Below, in pieces: positions 43,556 to 52,566 of a stretch of 64,000 nt of DNA. A program made the translations under genes and the position numbers. How positions within the stretch are numbered: position 1 is the first letter of the stretch; every line of letters starts with the position of its first letter. Location of the stretch: positions 1,677,501 through 1,741,500 of the forward strand of contig NZ_JUHB01000001.1 of NCBI RefSeq assembly GCF_000799565.1, read 5' to 3'. The notes under the pieces are model-generated. The model searched no databases, was not told where the DNA came from, and was given only the letters and a program-made list of their open reading frames with translations. The DNA comes from Cellulophaga sp. Hel_I_12. GTDB taxonomy: Bacteria > Bacteroidota > Bacteroidia > Flavobacteriales > Flavobacteriaceae.

Positions 43556-43696
43556 GGGTATTTTTTTAATTCTCTTTACAGTTCTTTTTGTTAGGGTACT
43601 GTAACAATTTTAATTATTTTTAGTCTAATTAGTAATTCTGTTTCACAACAAAACATAAGCTTTTGATAAAATGAACAGAATCTGCAAAACAATTTT

Positions 43697-43704
43697 TATA
43701 TTTG
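43697..43704 (+). promoter_or_regulatory. -7 box for the M23 peptidase/MerR unit
   Basis: TATATTTG matches TAnnTTTG 47 bp before the start of the peptidase gene. The nearest TTTTG (43661-43665) is too far for the standard spacing. Confidence 0.5.
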
Positions 43705-43750
43705 TTTGTAAGCTAATTATAAGAGCACAAAAATAGGATAAATTCCATTT

Positions 43751-44728
43751 ATGTCGAAAGTAAAATATTATTACGATCCAGATACTTTATCGTATCGCAA
43801 AATTGAAGCTAAAAAATCTAGAAGATACAGGAATATAAGTCTGTTTTTACTAGGGTCATTTTTATTTGGTTTGTTGGGCTTAACTGTGTTATTAAACACT
43901 AGTTTTATAAATACGCCTAAGGAATTATCGCTACAACGCGAAGCTAAAAATTACGAACTACAGTTTGAGCTTTTGAATAAAAAAATGGAGCAAGTAGAGG
44001 AGGTTTTAGCCAATATTGAAGATCGCGATAACAATATTTACCGGCTGTATTTTGAGGCTAATCCTATACCTGATGAACAAAGAAAAGCTGGTTTTGGTGG
44101 TGTAAATCGGTATCAATCATTAGAAGGGTTTAATAACTCTGATATGATTATTGCGACTAAAAAACGTATGGACATCATTCAAAAACAAATGGTGATTCAA
44201 TCAAAGTCTTTAGATGAAATTACGACACTTGCTGCTGAAAAAGAAAAACTTTTAGTGGCTATCCCTGCCATACAACCTATTAGTAATGAAGATCTTACAC
44301 GTATGGCTTCGGGTTACGGCTGGCGTTCAGATCCCTTTACTAAGGCTAGAAAAATGCATTTTGGAATGGATTTTACGGCGCCTAAGGGCACGCCTATTTA
44401 TGCCACAGGCGATGGTATTGTAACTAGAGCTGATAGTAATTCTGCGGGCTACGGAAATCATATTCGAATAGACCACGGTTTTGGGTATGTTAGTCTGTAT
44501 GCGCACTTAAGTAAATACAATGTTACCTCTGGGCGTCGTGTGAAACGCGGCGATTTAATAGGTTTTGTAGGTAGCACCGGTCGCTCTGAAGCACCGCATT
44601 TGCACTATGAAATATTTAAAGGGGGCGATCGAATTAACCCTATTAATTTTTACTACGGTAGTTTATCGGCCGAAGAATTTGAAGCCATGTTGAAAACAGC
44701 TTCGCAAGAAAACCAATCACTAGATTAA
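43751..44728 (+). CDS. M23 (LytM-type) peptidoglycan endopeptidase, membrane-anchored
   Basis: This 325-residue protein has a cytoplasmic basic start, one membrane segment at about 29-50 and a coiled-coil region at about 60-170. A C-terminal LytM domain carries the zinc ligands His203 and Asp207 (HFGMD) and His285, with the second catalytic His283 (HLHYE) and His252 nearby. It should cut peptide cross-links in peptidoglycan during growth or division. Its stop codon overlaps the MerR start (TAATG), so the two are coupled. Confidence 0.94.
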   Translation: MSKVKYYYDPDTLSYRKIEAKKSRRYRNISLFLLGSFLFGLLGLTVLLNTSFINTPKELSLQREAKNYELQFELLNKKMEQVEEVLANIEDRDNNIYRLYFEANPIPDEQRKAGFGGVNRYQSLEGFNNSDMIIATKKRMDIIQKQMVIQSKSLDEITTLAAEKEKLLVAIPAIQPISNEDLTRMASGYGWRSDPFTKARKMHFGMDFTAPKGTPIYATGDGIVTRADSNSAGYGNHIRIDHGFGYVSLYAHLSKYNVTSGRRVKRGDLIGFVGSTGRSEAPHLHYEIFKGGDRINPINFYYGSLSAEEFEAMLKTASQENQSLD

Positions 44729-45057
44729 TGCATATAGAACTTCCTGAGAAAAGATATTACGGTATTGGCGAATTGGCCAAAGCATTTAACGTAAATACCT
44801 CTTTGATACGATTTTGGGAGAAAGAATTTGATGTTTTACAACCTAAAAAAAATGCCAAAGGCAATCGTAAATTTACGCCTGAGGATGTAAAAAATTTACA
44901 ACTCATTTTTCACTTGGTTAAAGAACGTGGATTTACGCTGGAAGGTGCAAAAATGCATTTAAAGGAAAATAAATTACAAACCCTCTCTAATTTAGCTATG
45001 ATTCAAAAGCTAGAAAGTGTGAAAGCAGAACTGATTAAAATAAAAAATCAATTATAA
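44728..45057 (+). CDS. MerR-family transcriptional regulator
   Basis: This 109-residue protein has a MerR HTH (YYGIGELAKAFNVNTSLIRFWEKEF) and the wing (KGNRKFTPEDVKNLQLI), followed by a short dimerisation helix. No effector domain or Cys metal site follows, as in the small flavobacterial MerR group. Translation is coupled to the M23 peptidase, and lemA begins 21 bp after its stop, so all three may share a transcript. Confidence 0.92.
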   Translation: MHIELPEKRYYGIGELAKAFNVNTSLIRFWEKEFDVLQPKKNAKGNRKFTPEDVKNLQLIFHLVKERGFTLEGAKMHLKENKLQTLSNLAMIQKLESVKAELIKIKNQL

Positions 45058-45078
45058 AACGAACCAAAACTAAAAATC

Positions 45079-45678
45079 ATGAAAAAAGGAATCATCGCTA
45101 TCATCGTAGTTATTGCTCTTGCAGCAATCATCGGCATGTGGTATGTAAATACAAACAATCTATTGGTTGACATGAAAGGCCAAGCGACCAAACAATGGGC
45201 GAATGTAGAAAGTTCGTATCAAAGAAGAAGTGATTTAATTGGCAATTTGGTAAAAACAGTGCAAGGCGCTGCTGATTTTGAAAGAGGTACCTTAACCGAT
45301 GTTATCGAAGCTCGTGCTAAAGCCACATCAACCTCTATAGACGCCAATAATTTAACCCCAGAAAAAATGGCTGCCTTTCAAGACGCCCAAAGCGGACTAA
45401 CAGGAGCTTTAAGTAAATTAATGGTGGTGGTTGAACGCTACCCTGAACTCAAGGCGAACCAAAACTTTTTAGACTTACAATCGCAGTTAGAAGGTACTGA
45501 AAACAGAATTAATGTAGAACGCAACAGGTTTAATGAATTGGCCGGTGATTACAATATTAAAATAGCCCAAATACCGACGAACTTTATTGCAGGTATCGCC
45601 AATTTTGAGCCTATGTCCTTGTTTTCTTCAAATGCAGGTGCTGAAGATGCACCCGATGTAAATTTTGATTTTGAATAG
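45079..45678 (+). CDS. lemA: LemA family protein
   Basis: This 199-residue protein has one N-terminal membrane segment (GIIAIIVVIALAAIIGMWYV) and the LemA four-helix region (NLLVDMKGQATKQWANVESSYQRRSDLIGNLVKTV shown in part). LemA proteins are membrane-anchored and of unknown molecular role, and they commonly sit with TPM-domain proteins, as here. Two hairpins separate it from the next gene. Confidence 0.93.
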   Translation: MKKGIIAIIVVIALAAIIGMWYVNTNNLLVDMKGQATKQWANVESSYQRRSDLIGNLVKTVQGAADFERGTLTDVIEARAKATSTSIDANNLTPEKMAAFQDAQSGLTGALSKLMVVVERYPELKANQNFLDLQSQLEGTENRINVERNRFNELAGDYNIKIAQIPTNFIAGIANFEPMSLFSSNAGAEDAPDVNFDFE

Positions 45679-45686
45679 CCTCACCC

Positions 45687-45729
45687 AGCAATGACGAAAA
45701 GTCATTGCTGACCTCTCCCTAGGAGAGGT
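45687..45729. repeat. Two adjacent hairpins between lemA and the first TPM gene
   Basis: AGCAATGAC/GTCATTGCT (45687-45709, loop GAAAA) is followed at once by ACCTCTCC/GGAGAGGT (45711-45729). Neither has a T run, so they are probably mRNA-processing or dispersed palindromic elements, not terminators. Confidence 0.55.
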
Positions 45730-45792
45730 ATTAAAAATAAGGTTATGAAACCAATGTAAAGCATTGGACTAATAGTTATAGTACATAAAAAT

Positions 45793-46230
45793 ATGTCTAA
45801 AGTAGAAGATTTTTTAAGCGCCGAAGAAGAGCAAGAAATTGTTACTGCGATTATTGACGCTGAAAAAAATACTTCAGGTGAAATAAGAGTTCATATTGAA
45901 AAACATAGCCGTGTAGCTCATTTTGAACGTGCACAAGAGCTGTTTCATCTCTTAAAGATGGACAACACCAAAGAAGAAAATGGCGTGCTTATTTACGTAG
46001 CTGTAACAGATAAAAAATTTGTGATCTACGGCGATAAAGGAATCGACAAAGTGGTTCCTAAAGATTTTTGGATCACTACGAAAGACATTATTCAAGAACA
46101 CTTTAAAAAGGGCGCCTTTAAAAACGGAATCGTAGCAGGTGTTTTAAAAGCTGGTCAAGAATTAGAAAAGCATTTTCCTTGGCACGCTAACGATACAAAC
46201 GAACTATCAAATGAAGTATCTAAAGGCTAG
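45793..46230 (+). CDS. TPM domain protein (cytosolic type)
   Basis: This 145-residue protein is almost all one TPM domain (SAEEEQEIVTAIIDAEKNTSGEIRVHIE ... GVLIYVAVTDKKFVIYGDKGID, given in parts). No signal peptide or membrane segment is visible, unlike the next gene. It overlaps the next gene by 20 bp in another frame. It is part of the lemA-TPM-TPM cluster typical of Bacteroidota. Confidence 0.88.
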   Translation: MSKVEDFLSAEEEQEIVTAIIDAEKNTSGEIRVHIEKHSRVAHFERAQELFHLLKMDNTKEENGVLIYVAVTDKKFVIYGDKGIDKVVPKDFWITTKDIIQEHFKKGAFKNGIVAGVLKAGQELEKHFPWHANDTNELSNEVSKG

Positions 46231-47008
46231 CCTATTCTTTTTATTTTTAAGTATCACAAGACTTGGGATTTGTCAGTTTCAAATACCCGACAAACCTACA
46301 GTGCAACAGGGGGTTTATGATTATATAAGTTTACTTTCTGAAGCTCAAGAAAACAATTTAGTTCAAAAACTAAAGCGCTATGCGGATAGCACCTCCACAC
46401 AAATAGTTGTCGCTATTATCAGCAGTACTCAAGGTGAAGAAATTAATTTTTTAGGCGCACAGTGGGGTCAAAAATGGGGCATAGGACAAAGTGCTGAGGA
46501 TAATGGTATTTTAATCCTCTTAGCCAGAGAAGATCGAAAAATAGCTATCAATACAGGCTATGGCGTTGAAGGCTCTTTAACCGATGCCATGAGCAAACGT
46601 ATCATAGAGCAAATCATTATTCCTGAATTTAAGGCTGGTGACTATTACAGCGGACTAGACCGCGGTGCTGATGCTATTTTTGCTGTTTTAAATGGCGAAT
46701 TTAAAGAAGATCGAGACTTTAGCAACAATAGCTTCCCTTTTAAAAGCTTGTTCCCTGTTATCATATTTATCATCATCATCATAATTCTCTCTAATAAAAG
46801 CCGAAAAAACGGTGGTGGCAACCGAGGCAATAAAACTGGCGGCTTTGATATTTGGGATGCCATCATCCTGAGTAATATGGGTCGTGGTGGCCGCAGTTCT
46901 GGCGGTGGAAGCTTCGGAAGTGGCGGAAGCTTTGGCGGCGGCGGCGGATTTGGTGGTGGCTTTGGCGGCGGCGGCTTCGGCGGCGGCGGCGCTTCAGGAG
47001 GCTGGTAA
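46211..47008 (+). CDS. TPM domain membrane protein with Gly-rich tail (YgcG-like)
   Basis: This 265-residue protein has a signal peptide (LFFLFLSITRLGICQ). A TPM domain (about 25-160) contains the typical QIVVAIISSTQGE and NGILILLAREDRKIAINTGYG. One membrane segment follows (VIIFIIIIIILS), then a Gly-Ser-Phe-rich C terminus ending GGASGGW. This is the YgcG/TPM architecture. Its start overlaps the previous TPM gene by 20 bp. The last bases before the stop border a dispersed repeat. Confidence 0.9.
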   Translation: MKYLKASLFFLFLSITRLGICQFQIPDKPTVQQGVYDYISLLSEAQENNLVQKLKRYADSTSTQIVVAIISSTQGEEINFLGAQWGQKWGIGQSAEDNGILILLAREDRKIAINTGYGVEGSLTDAMSKRIIEQIIIPEFKAGDYYSGLDRGADAIFAVLNGEFKEDRDFSNNSFPFKSLFPVIIFIIIIIILSNKSRKNGGGNRGNKTGGFDIWDAIILSNMGRGGRSSGGGSFGSGGSFGGGGGFGGGFGGGGFGGGGASGGW

Positions 47009-47012
47009 AGGT

Positions 47013-47100
47013 AGCCCCCTAACCCCCAAAGGGGGAACTTCATAAGTTGGAGGAAAATCCTTGATGATTTTTTGAACTCTTGTACTGAGCGTGGCCAAGT
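47013..47100. repeat. Composite dispersed repeat (G/C-run palindrome and CTGAGCGT-type motif)
   Basis: 47013-47040 holds CCCCCTAACCCCCAAAGGGGG followed by AACTT. 47075-47100 holds TTGTACTGAGCGTGGCCAAG, related to the CTTCGACTACGCTCAG family read on the other strand. The whole sits between the stops of the YgcG-like gene and the receptor gene. Confidence 0.75.
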
Positions 47101-47117
47101 GGATTTAGGGGCTCATC

Positions 47118-49862
47118 TTAATTATACCTCATCCTTCTTCCGTCATTGGGTCTTTTACCACCAAACTGATCAAATTTATAGCTAAAACTCAGCATATAAT
47201 ATTGTTGTAAAACGGTACCTTGAAAATCTTGAATAAAATCTTCCCCAGAGGTTCTACGTGTATTTATATTTTGGTTTAACAAATCATAGGCCAATACTTT
47301 TACGGTCGCATTTTTGTCCATAAACTGATACCCCAAACTCATATTCCAAAAAATAGCATCTTTATCAAAACCAGGACCTACATTGCCATTGTAGTTATAG
47401 GCAATATCATTACCAAAAATTAAATTTTTAGGCCAGTAGGTTGTCATTCTTAAGTTTAAATTATGCGAAACAAAATTGATGTTATCTATATTCTCTAAGT
47501 TATAGGTGGTATTATCAAAAGTCACGCTGTATTCTGGTTCTATCTCCACCATTTCCCTAAAATTGAGGGTGGTCGATATTCTTGGACTAACGGTGATGTT
47601 TTCAGATACCAAGCGCTCACCATTGGTAAATCCTACACGCTTTGCGTAATTAAAATTTGGTCTAAAATTAAACTTAATCGAATACGCACTGTCTTTTTTA
47701 ATTTCTTTAGAGTACCCTAGGCCTGCATAAGCACTCGAGTTACCATCCACATTAATAAAGGTCGTATTTCTTAGAAAATTTTCATCAGTAAGGGTGACAG
47801 AAGACACGCGATTCTCCTCCACATTCATACCCATATAGAAAAATAAACCTGTACGGTCTTTCCAATTGTAGTCATTATAATTTACACTGATACGGTGGTT
47901 CACCGCAGGCGCTAAATTGGGATTACCCGTAATAATATTTAAAGGATTCGTTACATTAGGAATAGGTTGCAGTTGGTTAACGGAAGGAATATCTAAATTT
48001 GAATTATACCCTAATCGCAGTCTTTTGGTTCTGTTGATCCTGTAGCTTACACTAGCATTAAATAAAAAGTTCGTATAATCTTTAGTAAACGAGGTGTTTT
48101 GTAGAAAATCATTGTTTTTTAGATCTGTAGCTACAAACTCTGCACCCACTCTTAAACGAAGCTTCTCCCCATCACTTCTCAAATCAACAGAGGGTCGCTG
48201 CTGTACATTCGAAAACCTAAAGTCTGAGCTTAAGCTCTGATTAAAATTAGAATATTCATCTGTAAGACCATCAAAATCAAAAACTGATCTTAGGTTATTT
48301 TGTTCATTATTCTGGTATTCATAGCCCATATCTACAAAAATATTTTTGACGATAGGTTGGCGGTACCTTACACTCAGCTCGTAATTATCTGTTTTGTTAT
48401 TGGTGGTGGTTTCTTGATTCAAGAGCTCTTCGCTGGGGTTGCTACCAAAAACCTGACGGGTCGAGTTTAAATTCGCTAAATTTTCATTGATATTATTGGT
48501 ATTTCTAAAAGACAACCGCACATACTTACCTACAGTATCTAATCTTTTAAAAATAGTAAGTTCGTTTCTAAAGTTTCGTTGTTGGCCATCGTTCAGCGTG
48601 CGTCTTTCGTTGCTATTGATCAATTCACCATCTTCATTGGTAGATGTTGTATTCGAAAAATTAGACGAATTTGTTCTGTTAATTCCCAAGGAAGGTTCTA
48701 ATTCTATACGCAGGGTTTTATCGATATCAAACTCCAAATCTGCACTGCCTTCATTAGAGTTGGTGCTGCCCCTAAAGCTCGATTCTGTGTCTGTAAAAAA
48801 ACGACGGTCTGGTAAAATATTTTCTCGTGACGTTTTTTCATCATTGAAAGATTCACTGTCCGAATAAAAATAATTTCCACTTACTTCATACTTATCTTTT
48901 TCTTGATCTGCGTAACTTGTCCCTAAGGTAGAAGAGGTGGTAATCCCTTGCCCAAAGCCTGCGTTCCCATTAAAGGAAACTCCGCCTGAATTGCCGACCA
49001 TATCATAGATTTCATCAAACGAAAACCCCGCATTATTAATGTTATTGGTTCCTGCGATAATACTAACGCGTTGTTTGTTGTTAAAATAATTGAGCAATCC
49101 ATTGGCTTGGTATCTTTCATCCGTACCATAACCAGCCGCTAAGCGTCCTAAATAGCCCTTATTTTTATTTTCTTTTACGGTTAAATTAATGGTTTTTGTT
49201 TCCCCATCACCATCATCGCCTGTAAATTCTTGTTCTTTGGTTTTGGTATTGGTAATCTGAATTTTATCAATAATATCTTTCGGTAAACTTTTAGTGGCCA
49301 CAGTAGGGTCGGTACTAAAAAAAACTTGTCCGTTGACTAAAACCTGATCTACCTCTTTTCCGTCTACGGTAATTTTTCCATCGGTACCTACCTCCACCCC
49401 TGGGAGCTTTTTAAGCACATCTTCAACACTCGCATCGGGTCTTGTTTTAAAAGAGCTGGCATTAAACTCTACCGTATCTTGTTTGATCGTAATAGGGATA
49501 CGATCGGCGGAAACTTGTACGCCTTGTAATTCTTCGAACTGCGCCTCAAGGGCTACGGTTTGTAAATCGATAAGCTCTTGACGGGCTAGTTTAAGCTTTA
49601 AGGTTTTGTAACCATTAAAGGTAAAAAACAAGTTAAATTCTCTCTCTTTGGTTTTACCTTCCAATTCAAAAACACCATTTTGGTTGGTGATCGTATAGGT
49701 AATTAAGGTACTATCAGCAATAGTTTCTGCAAAAATCGTCGTCGCCTCCAAAACAACTTTGGTTTCGGCATCGATCACTTTACCTTTAATAATGAATTCT
49801 TGAGCGTGGGAAAAAGAAAATAAAAACACACTAAATGCTAGTGTTATTAGTGATTTTGGCAT
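47118..49862 (-). CDS. TonB-dependent-receptor-like outer-membrane beta-barrel protein
   Basis: This 914-residue protein has a signal peptide (FSVFLFSFSHAQ). A CarboxypepD_reg-like domain at about 22-105 (IIKGKVIDAETKVVLEATT) is followed by a plug at about 120-220 with LPGVEVGTDGKITVDGKEV. A long barrel of the OMP_b-brl_3 type completes it. No SusD partner is adjacent and the SusC motif is absent, so it is a stand-alone importer or peptide-type receptor. The ligand is unknown. Confidence 0.88.
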   Translation of the reverse strand: MPKSLITLAFSVFLFSFSHAQEFIIKGKVIDAETKVVLEATTIFAETIADSTLITYTITNQNGVFELEGKTKEREFNLFFTFNGYKTLKLKLARQELIDLQTVALEAQFEELQGVQVSADRIPITIKQDTVEFNASSFKTRPDASVEDVLKKLPGVEVGTDGKITVDGKEVDQVLVNGQVFFSTDPTVATKSLPKDIIDKIQITNTKTKEQEFTGDDGDGETKTINLTVKENKNKGYLGRLAAGYGTDERYQANGLLNYFNNKQRVSIIAGTNNINNAGFSFDEIYDMVGNSGGVSFNGNAGFGQGITTSSTLGTSYADQEKDKYEVSGNYFYSDSESFNDEKTSRENILPDRRFFTDTESSFRGSTNSNEGSADLEFDIDKTLRIELEPSLGINRTNSSNFSNTTSTNEDGELINSNERRTLNDGQQRNFRNELTIFKRLDTVGKYVRLSFRNTNNINENLANLNSTRQVFGSNPSEELLNQETTTNNKTDNYELSVRYRQPIVKNIFVDMGYEYQNNEQNNLRSVFDFDGLTDEYSNFNQSLSSDFRFSNVQQRPSVDLRSDGEKLRLRVGAEFVATDLKNNDFLQNTSFTKDYTNFLFNASVSYRINRTKRLRLGYNSNLDIPSVNQLQPIPNVTNPLNIITGNPNLAPAVNHRISVNYNDYNWKDRTGLFFYMGMNVEENRVSSVTLTDENFLRNTTFINVDGNSSAYAGLGYSKEIKKDSAYSIKFNFRPNFNYAKRVGFTNGERLVSENITVSPRISTTLNFREMVEIEPEYSVTFDNTTYNLENIDNINFVSHNLNLRMTTYWPKNLIFGNDIAYNYNGNVGPGFDKDAIFWNMSLGYQFMDKNATVKVLAYDLLNQNINTRRTSGEDFIQDFQGTVLQQYYMLSFSYKFDQFGGKRPNDGRRMRYN

Positions 49863-50093
49863 GCGAATTAGTTTGATTCTTGAATTGATGAACTTTCGGT
49901 TAGCGCCAAAAATATAGGAATCAAATTAAGACAACAACCATGTTAACATAACTTTATGGGTCTAGACTAGTGGTTTTTGGGTATGGGTCTTTATTCCCTA
50001 TAGAGCTAGCATGCCCTCGAGTGGTTTCGCCGTTCGTGATTTCATAATATCCACTTTAGGTTTTTATAAAAGCCTAGCCTAATATCTTGAGGG

Positions 50094-51401
50094 CTACTTT
50101 TTCCGCATAAAAATAGAAATAGGAACTCCTGTAAAATCGAAGTTTTCACGCAGCTTATTTTCTAAGAAACGCTTGTAGGGTTCTCGAACATACTGCGGTA
50201 AATTACAGAAGAATGCAAATTGCGGGTAGGGTGTTGGTAATTGCGTACAGAACTTAATCTTAACGTATTTACCTTTGTAGGCTGGCGGTGGATAGTTTTC
50301 TATCAAAGGCAGCATAATATCATTGAACTTTCGCGTTTGAATCTTGCGATTTCTATTTTCGTATACCTGCACAGCCGTTTCAATGGCTTTGAAAATACGT
50401 TGTTTGTTCAGTACCGAAATAAAAACAATGGGCACATCGGTAAAAGGCTCCATCGCCTCCTTGATTTTTTGTGTGTAATGTTTTATGGTATTGGTTTCTT
50501 TATCTTCTACCAAATCCCATTTATTCACTAAAATTACAACACCCTTATTGTTACGCTGTGCGAGCCAAAAAATATTTTGTACTTGCCCATCAAAACCACG
50601 GGTGGCATCCATAATGACAATACACACATCAGCATGTTCAATAGCACGTACCGAACGCATCACCGAGTAAAACTCCAAGTCTTCTTTCACCTTAGCTTTA
50701 CGTCGAATACCAGCCGTATCTACCAAATTAAATTCGAAACCAAAACGATTGTATTTGGTATCAATACTATCTCTGGTAGTACCTGCTACATCAGTAACAA
50801 TATAACGTTCCTCCCCTATCAATGCATTGATAAACGATGATTTTCCTGCATTTGGTCGTCCTACAACAGCAAATCTAGGCAGATCTTCATCGGTGTTTTT
50901 TTCTTTCTCAGGCAATACTTTTACCAAGGCATCCAATAAATCACCTGTTCCACTACCACTCGTACTTGCAATGGTATAGTAATCCCCTAATCCTAAAGCA
51001 TAAAATTCAACAGCATCTTCGGCTCTTTTGCCATTATCTACTTTATTTACGGCTAATAAAACTGGTTTTTTAACTTTACGAAGTAGGTTGGCCACATCTT
51101 CATCCATACCGGTGACTCCAGTTTCTACATCGACCATAAAAATGATGGCATCAGCTTCATCAATCGCTAATTCTACCTGCTTATCGATTTCTACTTCAAA
51201 AACATCATCGCTACCTTTTACGTAGCCTCCTGTGTCAATCACAGAAAATTCAACACCGTTCCAATCACTTTTTCCATAGTGACGATCACGGGTAACCCCA
51301 CTCACTGCGTCAACAATAGCCTCTCTACGTTGAATAAGTCGGTTAAAAAAAGTTGATTTCCCTACATTAGGTCTTCCTACAATGGCGACAATAGCACTCA
51401 T
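50094..51401 (-). CDS. der: Ribosome assembly GTPase Der (EngA)
   Basis: The 435-residue protein has two tandem GTPase domains. The first has GRPNVGKST and NKVD, the second has [17 protein letters not shown] and NKWD. A KH-like C-terminal domain follows. Der is essential for 50S subunit assembly. Full length and all G motifs are present. It lies upstream of a region of heptamer repeats. Confidence 0.97.
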   Translation of the reverse strand: MSAIVAIVGRPNVGKSTFFNRLIQRREAIVDAVSGVTRDRHYGKSDWNGVEFSVIDTGGYVKGSDDVFEVEIDKQVELAIDEADAIIFMVDVETGVTGMDEDVANLLRKVKKPVLLAVNKVDNGKRAEDAVEFYALGLGDYYTIASTSGSGTGDLLDALVKVLPEKEKNTDEDLPRFAVVGRPNAGKSSFINALIGEERYIVTDVAGTTRDSIDTKYNRFGFEFNLVDTAGIRRKAKVKEDLEFYSVMRSVRAIEHADVCIVIMDATRGFDGQVQNIFWLAQRNNKGVVILVNKWDLVEDKETNTIKHYTQKIKEAMEPFTDVPIVFISVLNKQRIFKAIETAVQVYENRNRKIQTRKFNDIMLPLIENYPPPAYKGKYVKIKFCTQLPTPYPQFAFFCNLPQYVREPYKRFLENKLRENFDFTGVPISIFMRKK

Positions 51402-51472
51402 ACTTCGTTAATTTGCTGCAAAAGTACTCTAAATATTTGATTATTATTCGTCGAATGCCAAAAGTCGAAGGT

Positions 51473-51535
51473 GAAAGGCTTTAGGCTATAAGCTTTAGGC
51501 GATAGACGATAGGCGATAGGCGATAGGCGATAGGC
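51473..51535 (+). repeat. GCNNTAR heptamer array
   Basis: Nine in-phase 7-mers (GCTTTAG, GCTATAA, GCTTTAG, GCGATAG, ACGATAG, then GCGATAG four times) form a tandem array with the first and last two positions of each unit conserved. It ends in GCAG. Confidence 0.9.
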
Positions 51536-51566
51536 AGAATAAAAAGTTGAAGCGCAAGTTCAAACG

Positions 51567-51595
51567 CACACTTCGGCTACGCTCAGTGCAAGAGT
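51567..51595. repeat. Dispersed CTTCGGCTACGCTCAG-type element
   Basis: CACACTTCGGCTACGCTCAG followed by TGCAAGAGT sits between the two heptamer arrays. It matches the copies at 40863-40891, 47075-47100 and 56031-56056. Confidence 0.75.
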
Positions 51596-51610
51596 ACGAG
51601 GTCAAAGGCA

Positions 51611-51716
51611 ATGGGATGTAGGATGTAGGCTGTAGGCTATAAGCTGTAAGCTGTAGGCGCTAAGCGGTAAGCGGTAAGCGGTAAGCGATAAGCGATAGGC
51701 GATAGGCGATAGGCGG
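51611..51716 (+). repeat. Long GCNNTAR heptamer array
   Basis: About fifteen consecutive 7-nt units stay in phase: GATGTAG twice, GCTGTAG, GCTATAA, GCTGTAA, GCTGTAG, GCGCTAA, GCGGTAA three times, GCGATAA, GCGATAG three times. Positions 1-2 and 5-6 are fixed as GC and TA, and positions 3-4 vary. This is non-coding. Confidence 0.9.
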
Positions 51717-51763
51717 CAAGCAAACTTAAAAAAAGGACTGGAATTTAACGAAATGCAAAAAAA

Positions 51764-52303
51764 ATGAATACCTTTTGCTTCTTAAAAATGTTGAAATTGA
51801 AATCCGTACCAAACACCATCGCTTTAAGACCTCGTTTTCAAATAACCTTAACAGCTGCCAACGAAACTGTTTTAGCTGCTTTTGAAGACACTCCCACAGC
51901 GCCATTCTTGATCAATAGAATGGATGACCATGTTTTTATAAAATTTAATCAAGAAGCCAATCATTTCTGGTCACCACAATTGCATTTAGAGATTGTTGCT
52001 GATGAAGACTCCCAAAAAAGCAAAATTTATGGCTTGTTTGGCCCTAACCCTACCTTATGGACTTTTTTTATGTTTCTGCATTTTGGTGTAGCCACTATTT
52101 TTATCGCCTTGGGAATTTGGACCTCTTCTAGTATGGCACTTGATAAACCCTACGGAATTCAATTGGGGCTCATGGTCTTTATGGTGGTCCTTTGGTTTGG
52201 GCTCTATGTGTTTGGTAGGGCGGGAAGAAGTAAAGGAAAACCCCAAATGCATGAACTTCATGATTTTATGATGGCAAAAATAAGCCCCTATAAAGCCTCC
52301 TAA
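51764..52303 (+). CDS. Small membrane protein, unknown
   Basis: This 179-residue protein has two membrane segments at about residues 95-125 and 132-150 (LWTFFMFLHFGVATIFIALG; LGLMVFMVVLWFGLYVFG). An N-terminal soluble part of about 85 residues precedes them and a short cytosolic tail follows. The start could instead be the ATG at 51788. No family was recognised. The heptamer repeats end about 45 bp upstream. Confidence 0.6.
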   Translation: MNTFCFLKMLKLKSVPNTIALRPRFQITLTAANETVLAAFEDTPTAPFLINRMDDHVFIKFNQEANHFWSPQLHLEIVADEDSQKSKIYGLFGPNPTLWTFFMFLHFGVATIFIALGIWTSSSMALDKPYGIQLGLMVFMVVLWFGLYVFGRAGRSKGKPQMHELHDFMMAKISPYKAS

Positions 52304-52526
52304 GACGAAATGTAATTGCTTTACGGGTGCTGATTGGGTATTGGGTTCCGCTATTTTGATTTTTCTACCCGCTTAAAACTACTCCCTAGCTTTTTTTAGG
52401 CCCTACACGAGCGTTCCTACACCCTTTAAAAAAGACTATATGTAAAAATGGAAGCTGCTATGTTCCGTTCAAACCCAGTATTTGACCACTTGTCATAATT
52501 TGGTTTCTAAACACCCTTAAAGAATA

Positions 52527-52534
52527 TACATTTG
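52527..52534 (+). promoter_or_regulatory. Probable -7 box for the TraB/GumN gene
   Basis: TACATTTG matches TAnnTTTG 33 bp before the start codon. TTTG at 52499-52502 lies 24 nt upstream, longer than the usual spacing. Confidence 0.4.
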
Positions 52535-52566
52535 AAGTAATCAACAACAATTAAAACATATAAACC

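Noticed and set aside
46645-47043. Minus-strand Pro-rich frame of 132 codons
   Set aside because: It is the antisense of the Gly-rich tail of the YgcG-like gene.
51473-51716. Heptamer arrays considered as a CRISPR array
   Set aside because: The units are 7 nt and contiguous, with no spacers and no cas genes nearby.
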